Source of the DNA: Fragum whitleyi
Lineage: Eukaryota > Mollusca > Bivalvia > Cardiida > Cardiidae
Direction: 5' to 3'
DNA: 64,000 bases
NCBI GenBank assembly: GCA_948146395.1
Contig: OX411546.1
Location: 25,088,449-25,152,448 of the forward strand
Each line of letters opens with the position of its first letter. Within the stretch, counting starts at the first letter, position 1. The translations under genes and the position numbers were made by a program. This document shows positions 33,409-44,410 of this stretch, piece by piece. Below the pieces are notes generated by a model, which was not told the DNA's origin, did not search any database, and saw nothing but the letters and a program-made list of their open reading frames with translations.

Positions 33409-36320
33409 ACAAGAGGGCCATAGTGGCCCTTAATCGCTCACCTGAATTAACAATCTGAAAATGTTTTTCTTAGATTTGACCCCGTGACCTAGTTTTTGAC
33501 CCCACTTGACCCAATTTCAAACTTGTCCCAGATTTTATCCAGATAATCATTCTGACCGATTTTCAGGTTGATTGGGCTAAAAATAGGGCCTCTAGAGTGT
33601 CCACAAAGTTTTTCTAAGATTTGACCCTGTGACCTAGTTTTTACCCCACTTGAACTAATTTCAACCTTGTCCGAGATTTTATCAAGATAATCATTCTGAT
33701 CAATTTTCAGGTTGATTGGGCTAAAAATATGGCCTCTAGAGTGTCCACAAGGTTTTTCTAAGATTTGACCTAGTTTTTGACCCCACTTGACCCAATTTCA
33801 AACTTGTCCGAGATCTCACCAAGATAATCATTCTGACCAATTTTCAGGTTGATTGGGCTAAAAATATGGCCTCTAGAGTGTCCACAAGGTTTATCTAAGA
33901 TTTGACCATGTGACCTAGTTTTGACCCCACTTGACCCAATTTCAAACTTGTCCGAGATTTCATCAAGATAATCATTCTGACCAATTTTCAGGTTGATAGG
34001 GCTAAAAATATGGCCTCTAGAGTGTCCACAAGGTTTTTCTAAGTTTTGACCCCGTGACCTAGTTTTTAACCCCAATTGACCCAATTTTGAACTTGTCCGA
34101 GATTTCATTAAGATTATCATTCTGACCAATTTTTAGGTTGATTGGGCTAAAAATATGGCCTCTAGAGTGTCCACAAGGTTTTTCTAAGATTTGAACCTGT
34201 GACCTAGTTTTTGACCCCACTTGACCCAACTTCGAACTTGTCTGAGATTTCATCAAGATAATCATTCTGACCAATTTCAGGTTGATTGGGCTAAAAATAT
34301 GGTTTCTAGAGTGTCCACAAGGCTTTTCCAAGATTTGACCCTGTGATCTAGTTTTTGACCCCACTTGACCCAACTTCGAACTTGTCTGAGATTTCATCAA
34401 GATAATCATTCTGACCAATTTTCAGGTTGATTGGGCTAAAAATATGGCCTCTAGAGTGTCCACAAGGTTTTTCTAAGATTTGACCAAGTGACCTAGTTTT
34501 TGACCCCACTTGACCCAATTTTGAACTTGTCCGAGATTTCATCAAGATTATCATTCTGACCAATTTTCAGGTTGATAGGGCTAAAAATATGGCCTCTAGA
34601 GTGTCCACAAGGTTTTTCTAAGATTTGACCCCGTGACCTAGTTTTTGACCCCACTTGACCCAATTTCAAACTCATCCAAGATTTTATCAAGATAATCATT
34701 CTGACCAATTTTCAGGTTGATTGGGCTAAAAATATGGCCTCTAGAGTGTCCACAAGGTTTTTCTAAGATTTGACCCCGTGACCTAGTTTTTGACCCCACT
34801 TGACCCAATTTCGAACTTGTCCGAGATTTCATTAAGATTATCATTCTGACCAATTTTCAGGTTGATTGGGCTAAAAATATGGCCTCTAGAGTTTCCACAA
34901 GGTTTTTCTAAGATTTGAACCTGTGACCTAGTTTTGACCCCACTTGACCCAATTTCAAACTTGTCCGAGATTTCATCAAGATAATCATTCTGACCAATTT
35001 TCAGGTTGATTGGGCTAAAAATATGGCCTCTAGAGTGTCCACAAGTTTTTTCTAAGTTTTGACCCCGTGACCTAGTTTTTAACCCCACTTGACCCAATTT
35101 TGAACTTGTCCGAGATTTCATTAAGATTATCATTCTGACCAATTTTCAGGTTGATTGGGCTAAAAATATGGCCTCTAGAGTGTCCACAAGGGTTTTCTAA
35201 GATTTGAACCTGTGACCTAGTTTTTGACCCCACTTGACCCAACTTCGAACTTGTCTGAGATTTCATCAAGATAATCATTCTGACCAATTTCAGGTTGATT
35301 GGGCTAAAAATATGGCCTCTAGAGTGTCCACAAGGCTTTTCCAAGATTTGACCCTGTGACCTAGTTTTTGACCCCACTTGACCCAACTTCGAACTTGTCT
35401 GAGATTTCATCAAGATTATCATTCTGACCAATTTTCAGGTTGATTGGGCTAAAAATATGGCCTCTAGAGTGTCCACAAGGTTTTTCTAAGATTTGACCCA
35501 GTGACCTAGTTTTTGACCCCACTTGACCCAATTTTGAACTTGTCCGAGATTTCATCAAGATTATCATTCTGACCAATTTTCAGGTTGATAGGGCTAAAAA
35601 TATGGCCTCTAGAGTGTCCACAAGGTTTTTCTAAGATTTGACCCCGTGACCTAGTTTTTGACCCCACTTGACCCAATTTCAAACTCATCCAAGATTTTAT
35701 CAAGATAATCATTCTGACCAATTTTCAGGTTGATTGGGCTAAAAATATGGCCTCTAGAGTGTCCACAAGGTTTTTCTAAGATTTGACCCCGTGACCTAGT
35801 TTTTGACCCCACTTGACCCAATTTCGAACTTGTCCGAGATTTCATTAAGATTATCATTCTGACCAATTTTCAGGTTGATTGGGCTAAAAATATGGCCTCT
35901 AGAGTGTCCACAAGGTTTTTCTAAGATTTGACCCTGTGACCTAGTTTTTGACCCCACTTGACCTAATTTCGAACTCGACCAAGATTACATCAAGATAATC
36001 ATTCTGACCAATTTTCAGGTTGATTGGGCTAAAAATATGGCCTCTAGAGTGTCCACAAGGTTTTTCTAAGATTTGACCCCGTGACCTAGTTTTTGACCCC
36101 ACTTGACCCAATTTCGAACTTGTCCGAGATTTCATCAAGATAATCATTCTGACCAATTTTCAGGTTGATTGGGCTAAAAATACGGCCTCTAGAGTGTCCA
36201 CAAGGTAAATGTTGACGACGCACGACGCACGACGCACGACGCACGACGGACGACGGACGACGGACATCAAGTAACCCCAAAAGCTCACCTTGAGCACTTC
36301 GTGCTCAGGTGAGCTAAAAA
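33409..36320 (+). mobile_element. Helentron-like element, subfamily A, carrying a 145-bp satellite
   Basis: The 5' tip is AACAAG, then the hairpin AGGGCCATAGTGGCCCT and the subterminal GCTCACCTGA (33436-33445). About 19 tandem 145-bp monomers follow, then an ACGACGC/ACGACGG microsatellite (about 36213-36264). The 3' palindrome is AGCTCACCTTGAGCAC..., ending TCAGGTGAGC and TAAAAA. The 5' and 3' subterminal 10-mers are exact reverse complements. Known HINE/DINE-1 elements have this order of parts. There is no Rep/helicase gene, so mobility would need a helper. Confidence 0.7.
33466..36205. repeat. 145-bp satellite array with 1013-bp higher-order period
   Basis: Monomers contain GGCCTCTAGAGTGTCCACAA, GACCTAGTTTTTGACCCC, CTTGACCCAATTT and CATTCTGACCAATTTTCAGG. 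Diagnostic variants recur exactly 1013 bp apart: AAGTTTTGACCCC (34041, 35054), the shortened ACCAATTTCAGG (about 34273, 35286) and AACTCATCCAAG (34671, 35684). Thus seven monomers were duplicated as a block. Because 145 is not a multiple of 3, the 71- and 119-residue minus-strand open frames are periodic artefacts. Confidence 0.92.
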
Positions 36321-36818
36321 ACAGTCCGGTGTGGTTAAATGCCGGGTCAGGATGGCGTACTCTTTATACTGCGGACTGATGTCTATGGTCTTATCTTCAA
36401 ATCACGGAGGCGCCGCTTGCCATTTGCCGGGGTATCAAGTGGCAAGAGATTTCAAAGCCAAATGTGTGGAATTGATGAAAGCTTGCGAATAGTTCTTTAA
36501 TTATTCCTCTAAAAGTTTTGAAACAACTGATATAGAACGGATCTTGCGCAAACATGTAGACCCTAGCCGGATAAGGAAAATATGGTTTCAAACTCCCCTT
36601 TTAAATTTTGAAAATTCTTCATGTAGACAGCGAAAAATGGTCCATTTTAATAACATTCAAATAAGTATAAAATACGTTTATAGTAATCAAATGGCGTCAT
36701 TAACCCTCCATTAAACTTTCAACGCTTAGGAGGCTACACTCCTTCCACCTTCCCTGATTACCCACGCGACACGCCTGTTCGGTTGGTCCTTCCGTGACAC
36801 ACCCATCTGTAGCTTAAT

Positions 36819-37114
36819 TGTGGCCCGTCAACCAAAAAGGTACCATCTTGGTAGCGCGTAAAGGGTCTAACCCAGTCAGACAGCACAGATTGCGCAGACC
36901 GACTAGGATCGAAACTTTTAGCATTTTTCTTATTTTCTGTATCTAGAATGATCAATCTACCTTCCTGTGAAAGAATTTTTGAAATGTGACCTCTGATTTA
37001 TCAATGCTGGACATAATCTCTTTTAATTACTGTCTGTTACTGTCATAATAAATAAATTTCAAATATTTATTTTACAGAGTTCAAAGATGGTCCCTTTTCG
37101 CGTGACGGGTCACA
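36819..37114. mobile_element. MITE, CCCGTCACGCG family (best copy)
   Basis: The left end TGTGGCCCGTCA..AAAAAGGTACCATC and the inverted right end GATGGTCCCTTTTCGCGTGA..CGGGTCACA form terminal repeats of about 30 bp. The interior includes TCTAGAATGATCAATCTACC, shared with other copies. It is 296 bp, non-coding. Confidence 0.7.
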
Positions 37115-37713
37115 TTTATTTCACTCAAGTTCACTGAAAATCCCAATATGACTATGACAGAAAAATATATTTCATTCGGGTAATTTTGAAGCATCCATTT
37201 AACAAAAGTCTTTGGTCCTAATCACTAAGAAATATGCTATATGCAAAAATAAATCCATTTCTCCGATATGCTGATGCCAGATTAGATGTTGATCAAAGGA
37301 GGGATACGTAAGCTTGTGATGATATCGCTTCTACACATTATTTTGCTTGAACGGAATGCCATTATAAGCGATTGTTTTGTTGAACTTTGTCAAGGTAAGA
37401 GTAAAACACAATGTATAGCTGTTTTTACTTTGTTTGTTGTGCTTTAAAAAAGATTTCGAGATATTTTTACATTTATTTATTTTTTTATTTATTTTTTGAA
37501 AATAAAAAAATCTCGGTGCAGCCATCAGTTTTCAATGGCGTGGGTGACGCCTTCAACTCAAGACTGGTATTTTTCATATTTACATTTTAAACACTGCACC
37601 GTTAAAAAGTTCGGGAAATCTCGTTTCGCTTCACTTGCCGCATCCGGTTTAATCAGAGCGTAATTTTAACCTATTTTCAGCAGCTATTTCTGTCATAAAT
37701 CACGTTTGTCATT
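37115..37713 (+). promoter_or_regulatory. Probable transaldolase promoter / 5' UTR region
   Basis: The roughly 150 bp before the ATG are more CG-containing than the flanks (TTCGGGAAATCTCGTTTCGC, GCCGCATCCGG), as often seen at housekeeping promoters. No TATA box is assigned. The distal part is AT-rich and unassigned. Confidence 0.35.
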
Positions 37714-37807
37714 ATGTCAGAGCCAGTCCAGAAGAAAATAGCCATGTCGTCACTCGAACAACTCAAGTCAGAAACCATAGTTGTGGCAGACTCTGGAGAT
37801 ATTGAGG
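37714..37807 (+). CDS. TALDO1: Transaldolase first coding exon (TALDO1-like)
   Basis: Transaldolase moves a dihydroxyacetone unit between sugar phosphates in the cytosolic non-oxidative pentose phosphate pathway. The exon encodes a start Met, a short basic leader and SSLEQLKSETIVVADSGDIE. This lines up with the LDQLK..T.VVADTGDF segment at the N-terminus of animal TALDO1. It ends in phase 1 before a GTAATC donor, as I recall for the vertebrate exon 1, where the next codon completes Ala. The catalytic lysine and barrel lie in later exons. None was found to 64000, so intron 1 would exceed 26 kb, or the exon is an isolated remnant. Confidence 0.75.
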
Positions 37808-38003
37808 GTAATCTGGTTATCACGGTGGGTGGGGAACCATAATGAAATAGCAAATCTTCTGGAAAATAATCTTTTTTATTGATGTTCGAGAATAAAATAC
37901 AGTGCTATTGGCTTATCTTGTGCACTTCACATGTTTAAGTACAAAATTTGCAAAACATAATGTACACATAAGATCAATACTCAATAGTGATCCTGAAATT
38001 TAG

Positions 38004-38313
38004 TTAACCCTTTGCTGTTTAATCCCTGCTTTTCGCGTGCCTGTGATTTCATAATTGAGGAAACATTGTGAAAAAAGAAGAAATTGCTTAGGACAAGCAA
38101 TTTTTTCTTTTTCCTCACTATTTTCTAATACAAATACAAATTTTATTTACAGTCGGTATCTATATAACAACAAAACACTAGTGATGTATCGCTATTTACC
38201 GACATCCTACCCTACTGAATGATTATTTTTCAAATTAAATCCACTTTAAATTTCGTCTACAAAACCTTTGCATTTGGACAGGTTCAAAATTTTGTAAAAC
38301 AGGAAAGGGTTAA
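38004..38313. mobile_element. piggyBac-like TTAA MITE (copy 2)
   Basis: TTAACCCTTTGCTGTTTAAT opens it and AAAACAGGAAAGGGTTAA closes it. The hairpin AAGAAGAAATTGCTTAGG and its complement, and an AAATCCACTTTAAATTTCGTC block, match 25307-25534 in inverted orientation. It sits just inside transaldolase intron 1 and abuts the element interrupted by the LINE. Confidence 0.8.
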
Positions 38314-38509
38314 CTCGGCCCATTTTCAACTCGGCCCATCAGCCAAGGGGGTTCCAGTCTATAAAACATGGAGGACGCCATGAAAAACATGTGACGAAAA
38401 TTCTTCGATTTACACACGAATATTGCAGAGAGAGAAGATGAACGGTTGAACAAATATGAACATTTATACAAGTATCGACTGTAGAGTTAAGTAATAAGTG
38501 CTTGGGTGA

Positions 38510-39610
38510 TTGCATTGGGTGCTTAGAGCCATTCATTTTTTCGCTGGGTTGTCACTACTAGACCGTGACCAACAATTACGGAAGTTCATGAACATATCCG
38601 AACACAGACAAATAAATACGAGCACCTCTCACGCCGAACTTCTAAAAATGACAGGCAAAGGGCAGCCCAAAAGTAATAATAAAACAAAAAGTAGTAGAAA
38701 AAATACATTTGCTGACACTAGTCTCGCGGAGGGGGAGAATAACGAAAACAATGAGGCGGGAGAGGCAGGCGATATAAGCAGAGTGTTCAAAGAACTCTCA
38801 AGCATGTCAGCTGATTTGAAGAATATCAGAGATGAAATGGCAGTCATTGGGGATGATATGAAAACTGTAATAAAAAAAGATGAAATCCAGAAAATGATAA
38901 AACAAGCAAACACTGACCTTCTTGAAACTCTCAATAATCAAATAGTAACAGAAATCCAAAAACAGGTTAAAAAGGAAGTAAAGATACAGGTAGAAGAAGA
39001 TACCAAAAAGATTAATGATAGAATTAAACAACTAGAAATAGAAAACAAACACCTGAAATATTCATTAGAAGAACATTTCCACAAAACCAGAGACAAATCT
39101 GACACATTGAATAAAACAGTTTCAAAAATGACAGAGGAAGTTCAAAATGCTGTGAAAATGAGTAATAGAAATGAACAATATTCAAGAAAAAACAATATCA
39201 AGATCATGGATGTGGAAGAAGAAAGTGCAGAAACGGAGGAAATACTCACAAAAAAAGTGTGTGCCATATTACATGGACAAGGAGTCGACATTAGAAAAGA
39301 TGATATTCTTGCTATCCACCGTCTACCAGCAAAGACTAATGTTACAAAACCAGTGATAATGAAAACAGCAAATAACAATGTTAAAATTGAAATAATGAAA
39401 AAGCGTAAGGACATGAAAGCAGCAGGTCACCGATTAGTTGATGACGTAACCAAATTAAATACGCAGCTGATCAATAGACTCAACGCCCACGATTCAATAG
39501 ACACTGCATGGTTTTTCAATGGTGCAGTATTTGGACGGTCAACAAGTGGGAAAAGAGTCAAATTTGATATTTTCGATAACATCCAGGATAATATAGACAA
39601 GATTAAATAG
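38510..39610 (+). CDS. LINE ORF1 protein (coiled coil plus RRM-like RNA-binding domain)
   Basis: A 366-codon frame. The probable start is a later Met near 38648, before TGKGQPKSNN. After a basic Ser/Lys-rich head comes a long charged heptad-like region (about residues 90-210, rich in K, E and I), expected to trimerise. A compact domain follows with EQYSRKNNIKIMDV and DDILAIHRLPAK, typical of L1-family ORF1 RRM/CTD segments. It would bind LINE RNA as a chaperone. Assignment rests on architecture and position before ORF2. No stop or frameshift is seen. Confidence 0.75.
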   Translation: MHWVLRAIHFFAGLSLLDRDQQLRKFMNISEHRQINTSTSHAELLKMTGKGQPKSNNKTKSSRKNTFADTSLAEGENNENNEAGEAGDISRVFKELSSMSADLKNIRDEMAVIGDDMKTVIKKDEIQKMIKQANTDLLETLNNQIVTEIQKQVKKEVKIQVEEDTKKINDRIKQLEIENKHLKYSLEEHFHKTRDKSDTLNKTVSKMTEEVQNAVKMSNRNEQYSRKNNIKIMDVEEESAETEEILTKKVCAILHGQGVDIRKDDILAIHRLPAKTNVTKPVIMKTANNNVKIEIMKKRKDMKAAGHRLVDDVTKLNTQLINRLNAHDSIDTAWFFNGAVFGRSTSGKRVKFDIFDNIQDNIDKIK

Positions 39611-41461
39611 ATGAGAATTCAAATTATATTCACCATACCACGATGGTCAAAAAAATAATTATCTCTTTCTATGAAACTTTCAGTACACCTTATAGTTTAA
39701 GGTAGTGTTTATTTTGATCCTTTTTCAGGCTTTCCAGATAACTTTTGACCAGACGACTTCATATAAAGAAAACTTGTTTGTAAAATGGTCATTTGTGATA
39801 ATATTTGCTTTGTATAGATATTTTGTTGAAATAAAAATAAATTCGTAAGTATGGGAGGTACATTGTGAATAACCAAGCCTAGAATTGCAGTCTTTGAAAA
39901 CCTTACCTTTTTGTATAAATCAACATCACTGAAAACAAGTGAGAAATAGTGCTTTCACTATTCCAAAGCAGCTACTTAGTTTAAGAGTTATCTCTGCATA
40001 AAATTTGAGTGAAGAATGATGCTGATTAGCAGGGGTTACATTCAGGAGTCGGCATGCAAATGGTTACACTCTGACCATGGCTTATACCATATTCTTGTAT
40101 TCATACTGTATGATTTTTGTTTCCATTTTGCTTTATCAAAAATGAAATTCTGATAGAAATGGTATCAAAGTCAAGTTTACATTTATTTCATAGCAACTGT
40201 TCTATTTAGCATATTGTACTTAAGGGATTTGGAGTTCCCATACCCGATTGTCTTGCATGGATTTTACCGCTTACCAACAAGAACATTTTTATTATTCTTG
40301 ATCTAGGACAGGTAAAAACTCATATTTTGCTTGTCTGGGGACAAGTAGAGAAATTCCGAATTTCCCACATCCCTGTACTTTAAGCAAATTTTCTTCTATA
40401 AAATAGTACATAAAAGGTGTGATCGTATAGTAATTACCAAACTTTTTGTAATATAGAATAACACAGATTTTCTGCAGAAACCTTGTAATTACAGCTTTAT
40501 ATATTCTGTGGTTGCAAGATTTTGGGAGAACATCTACGATAAACTGATCATAACTATTATCATTAACTAATCATTTTGAGTCAGAATATTTCAGGCAAAA
40601 TTGCACAATGGTTTAAAGGGAAGGAAATGAAAATTATTCTTTGTCTCCGACATGCTTGCAAAGAAGTAATTTCAATTTAAAAAAAAAAAAATAGAGTTTA
40701 ATTAGGAAGTTTTACAAAGCAAATGAAGTCTAAATTGTAAGATGATATGAATCAATTTAGAATATGTAATTATTGTAATGTTGATGTGACCTTGACCAAA
40801 GATAAATCAAAATTACCATTAAGTAAAAGGTTTAAAGTATTCTATAATTCATTTATCTTGGCAAATGAGTCAAAACTAAGATCACAACCTTATACATAGG
40901 TGTGAGAGTGTAGACTATGTTGACATTTGACCCCTATCCTGCTGAGTGCTGCTTTTTGATTTAGACAGAACACCTATAATTAGGGTCTCTACAGGTCTTG
41001 ATTGGTTTGGGTGTGGGCCTGGATTGGACCGTACATTTGTGTGGACTGATCTTGATCTACACTGTCTGGCCAGAGCTTCATTTGAGGTGGAACATGATGG
41101 AAATGATAGTAGAATTATTAACATTTGTTGTGCTTGACTATGAGGGTTATATCCGAAATTAAGTTTAAGCAGGGGGTATAGACATGGGATGGTCTGCACA
41201 TATGTGCAGACTAAACCAGGGCTATGACTTTTGTTTTCATTTTTGTATTTTTTTCATAAATTAAAGCAGTTGTGAAAGAAAGAGAGAAATATTAAAGAAA
41301 TACTGGACTAAAATGAATGTATCAAATGCTGCCAGGCATGATAGGAATCAACAGTCCCTGTTATGTACATGTTTCTTTTTTTTTGTTCTCTATGGAAATA
41401 TTATAAAGAACATTGTGGGATGTATGAATTAAAAGACCAAAAAGGGCTTTAGAACAGTAGT
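39611..41461. other. LINE inter-ORF sequence, mostly unassigned
   Basis: No open frame of note. A degraded hairpin of the CTCGTAA/CAGCTT family lies near 40474-40530. It could be native LINE sequence or decayed insertions. Confidence 0.35.
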
Positions 41462-41692
41462 TTAACCCTTTCCTGTTTTACAAAATTTTGGACCTGTCCG
41501 GGTTCAAAGGTTTTGCAGACGAAAATATAAAGTGGATTTAATTTGAAAAATAACCATTCAGTGGGGTAGAAAGTAGTGTGGAAAAGATGAAGTTGCTTGT
41601 CAGAAGCGGTTTCTTCTTTTATCACAATGTTTTTTTCTCGGTCATAAAATCACAGACACGTATAGGGCAGGGATTAAACAGCAAAGGGTTAA
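41462..41692. mobile_element. piggyBac-like TTAA MITE (copy 3), nested in LINE
   Basis: TTAACCCTTTCCTGTTTTAC and AAACAGCAAAGGGTTAA bound 231 bp colinear with 25307-25534, including the central GAAGTTGCTTGTCAGAAGC hairpin. Confidence 0.82.
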
Positions 41693-41788
41693 GGGTCGAA
41701 AGTCTCTGTTGATGATACTCACCATGTATATATTAGATAAACACCTAGTTTGTTTGCTTGTAGATGGATATTATTCATGATTAATGCC

Positions 41789-42138
41789 CTGGCAGGGCGG
41801 AGCCTAAGTAACGGGTCGTTGCACTTAAGGTTAAGGGAAGCCAGCTTTTATCTTAAATAACCTACTTCTAAAGAGAGTCGATATAAATAACTTGAGACCT
41901 TAAATCGTATACTGGTGACAAAATCCTCGTAACTTCAGCTTAATAAAGCTGAAGTTACGAGGCTTTGGTAACCAAACGATAAAATGTGTTCACTCTCTCA
42001 AAGCATGTGAATCCTTAAGTTTTAAGTTACAGTTATTTGCACGCGTTAACGATGATTACCGACTAAATTTCGAAAGAACCCAAACTATTGAAAAGTAAAC
42101 TCGCCAAATTACGTCACGGTTAAGCCCCACCCTGCCAG
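41789..42138. mobile_element. CTGGCAGGG MITE, nested in LINE
   Basis: The ends CTGGCAGGGCGGAGCCTAA and the inverted TTAAGCCCCACCCTGCCAG bound 350 bp. The centre holds a perfect 17-bp stem hairpin CCTCGTAACTTCAGCTT (41925-41962), the best member of a hairpin family also seen at 1421 and 4536. Confidence 0.7.
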
Positions 42139-43145
42139 TTCATTAATTACACAGAATACTTAATTCATAGCTCCAAGTAGAGAGCCATTTAAAATTATAT
42201 TATAATAATTAGGTCATTAGATAGGGGGGGGGGGGGGCGATTCACATGTCCGACATGGCCAGCTTGGGCCTTTTAGTCTGATGTCAAGAAGTTTTGTTTT
42301 TTTTTCTCTTTCCTTTTGGGAACAACTTTCCAAAGGACAAGTATATTATTGTTCGGAAACTTGTCCAAGGACGAGTAGAATTTGATTTAAGAATAAAATT
42401 ATAGACCATGGAAATAGATTTCATGGTCAAGGTTTAAGTAATATTTGATATTTAATTGAAGTATGAATTTATTATTGGAAACATGGAAGGAAGGGAGAAT
42501 TTACTTTAAAAAGAGAATTTCTCCTCTTTTCTCAATGTTCAGAACAATTATCTACTTCCAGCATAAAGGAAGGACTTTTTTCCTCACATAGAATGTATTT
42601 GTCAATCTAAAGGGGAGAATAGCTGAAAATTCAGACAAGTAATTCTTCATGTCGGACATGGGAGTTCAGCCGCAAACTTGTCCAAGGACAAGTGAGAATA
42701 ATTCAAATTTTCAACAATAGATTGTTGAAATCCTCTGATTGGGTGTTTTAGTATTATGTTGGCGCAAGACTAACGTGAGCGTCTATAAATGTTTTAGGTG
42801 TTCACTGGGTTTTTGTGCCAAATCACCATTGAATGGTGTTTTCTTGCAATATTGAATATTCAAATAACACTTCAATGCTGAAAACAATTGATGAACACAA
42901 TGGGCATCTAGATTTTATTTTTTTTGTTTAAAAAAAAAGGGTACTTTTTACAAACTGTTTTGTGTTGAGGGTTAAAATCGGGCGGTAAAGGCTGAGATCA
43001 ACTTGCACACATGTGTATGCTGATCTCAGGCTGTGCTTCCTGCTCCAACATGAGGATATTCCAAGTTTGATTTAGCATTATGGTGCTAAGGAGATATTGA
43101 GGGTTGTAAAATGGTTTAATGGTTCAATTCATTTCCAACTATCTG
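42139..43145. other. LINE inter-ORF, CATGTCCGACATG block
   Basis: Palindromic CATGTCCGACATG (near 42244) and CATGTCGGACATG (near 42649), with several CTTGTCCAAGGAC copies between and after, suggest a MITE of about 450 bp. A G15 run lies at 42223-42237. The rest is unassigned. Confidence 0.4.
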
Positions 43146-43328
43146 CCTTTTTCCAGTGGGATTAAAATTGTAGACCTAGGTAGAATAGCAGCTGGGGGTC
43201 AGGAAAGGGTGGAAGGGTAATACTGGTGTTAGCAATACCAGGAATACTTTGTTAGGTGTTTTGGCTGCTGAAATATAACTGAAAGATTGCTAAAATTGGC
43301 ATAAAACCCTATTCAAACAGTCAAAAAT
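43146..43328 (+). mobile_element. tRNA-derived SINE, degraded 3' body
   Basis: AGTGGGATTAAAATTGTAGA, AATAGCAGCTGGGGG, AATACCAGGAATACTTTGTT and GATTGCTAAAATTGGC parallel the body of the intact SINE at 62159-62431. Confidence 0.55.
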
Positions 43329-44410
43329 GATATATTGTCAATTTTGGATGGTTTGAATTGGCTTCTACATATCTGATCTAATTCCTTGCAAACATAATTC
43401 TAGGGAGAGAGCAGATTGGGTGGGCTAAGGTCGGGCTACACATGTGTGTGGAGTGACTTTGGTCTAGGCTGTCTGCAAAGATGCAGAAATGGGATGCAGT
43501 GAACAGTAGGAGAGGGGCAAATGAATGTATTGGCTTAAGGGAAAACTAATGTTGAACAATTATGACTTGTAAATATAGGTATATGAGAGGGTATATGTAA
43601 GCATATTTAATGAATGTCAAGAAGTCAAATTAATTGCATAATATTATGGCTACTGTGGGACAGATCAAAACAGGATTGTTACCTGGAGGTTTTTAACTCT
43701 TGTTTTTAGTGGGACTATGTTCTTAAAAGAACCAGCATAAATTTAAAGATGATATTAGAACAAGATATAATGAGTGGGAGGAGAGAGTTTTAGATGAAAT
43801 TAAAGGGAAGTGACAGAATATCATCAATTTCCCCGAAACGGATGAAGTTGCTGATGTTTTTGTTTACAAAACATACCCCCCACCACCTCTAAAATTTTCT
43901 GTTAAATTGTCTTCCAGACCAATTAGAGGCTTAGAGGCCGACACTAGCCAATAATGATGTTGTGTGATAATTTGAGGGATATGAATGGAAGGAAATCATT
44001 TTGAATCATTATAAGTTGCTCTAGCCGCAGCAATAAAATTGAAAAATTGTTAAAAGCAGTGTCAAACTAAAAAACAAAATTCAAATGATTTCTGATTATT
44101 ATTTTTGAGCGATAAAAGTGAGAGTTTTGAATAAAAGTATAGAGCCCTGAGAGAGATTAAGAATGATTTTTGCTGGATATTAATGTCAATTTTATGATAT
44201 CAATAAAGGAAGTTTATACTTAAAACCACCAAAGCACTAAATTAGACATTATTTGTACTACAAATATATATGAAGCAATTTTCGTGTTTTGATCTCATAT
44301 TAAGTTCTCTATGTTGTCTCTGAATTCCAAAATTTGTACAATGTTTTATGTTAAGCCTAAACTACTATGCTCAAACCTTTGTACAATCATTGACTCTCAT
44401 CTATTAGTGT
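43329..44410. other. LINE inter-ORF, repeat fragments
   Basis: About 43740-44205 contains ATGAGTGGGAGGAGAGAG, ATCATCAATTTCCCCGAAAC and TTAATGTCAATTTTATGATA, a decayed copy of the ACATCGTGAAATTGAC MITE. A SINE-like tail (ATTGTTAAAAGCAGTGTCAA) lies at about 44046-44070 within it. Confidence 0.4.

Noticed and set aside
33770..36280. Chain of 71- and 119-residue minus-strand open frames with similar sequence
   Set aside because: They are the 145-bp satellite read in shifting frames; the period is not a multiple of three and the peptides restart each monomer.
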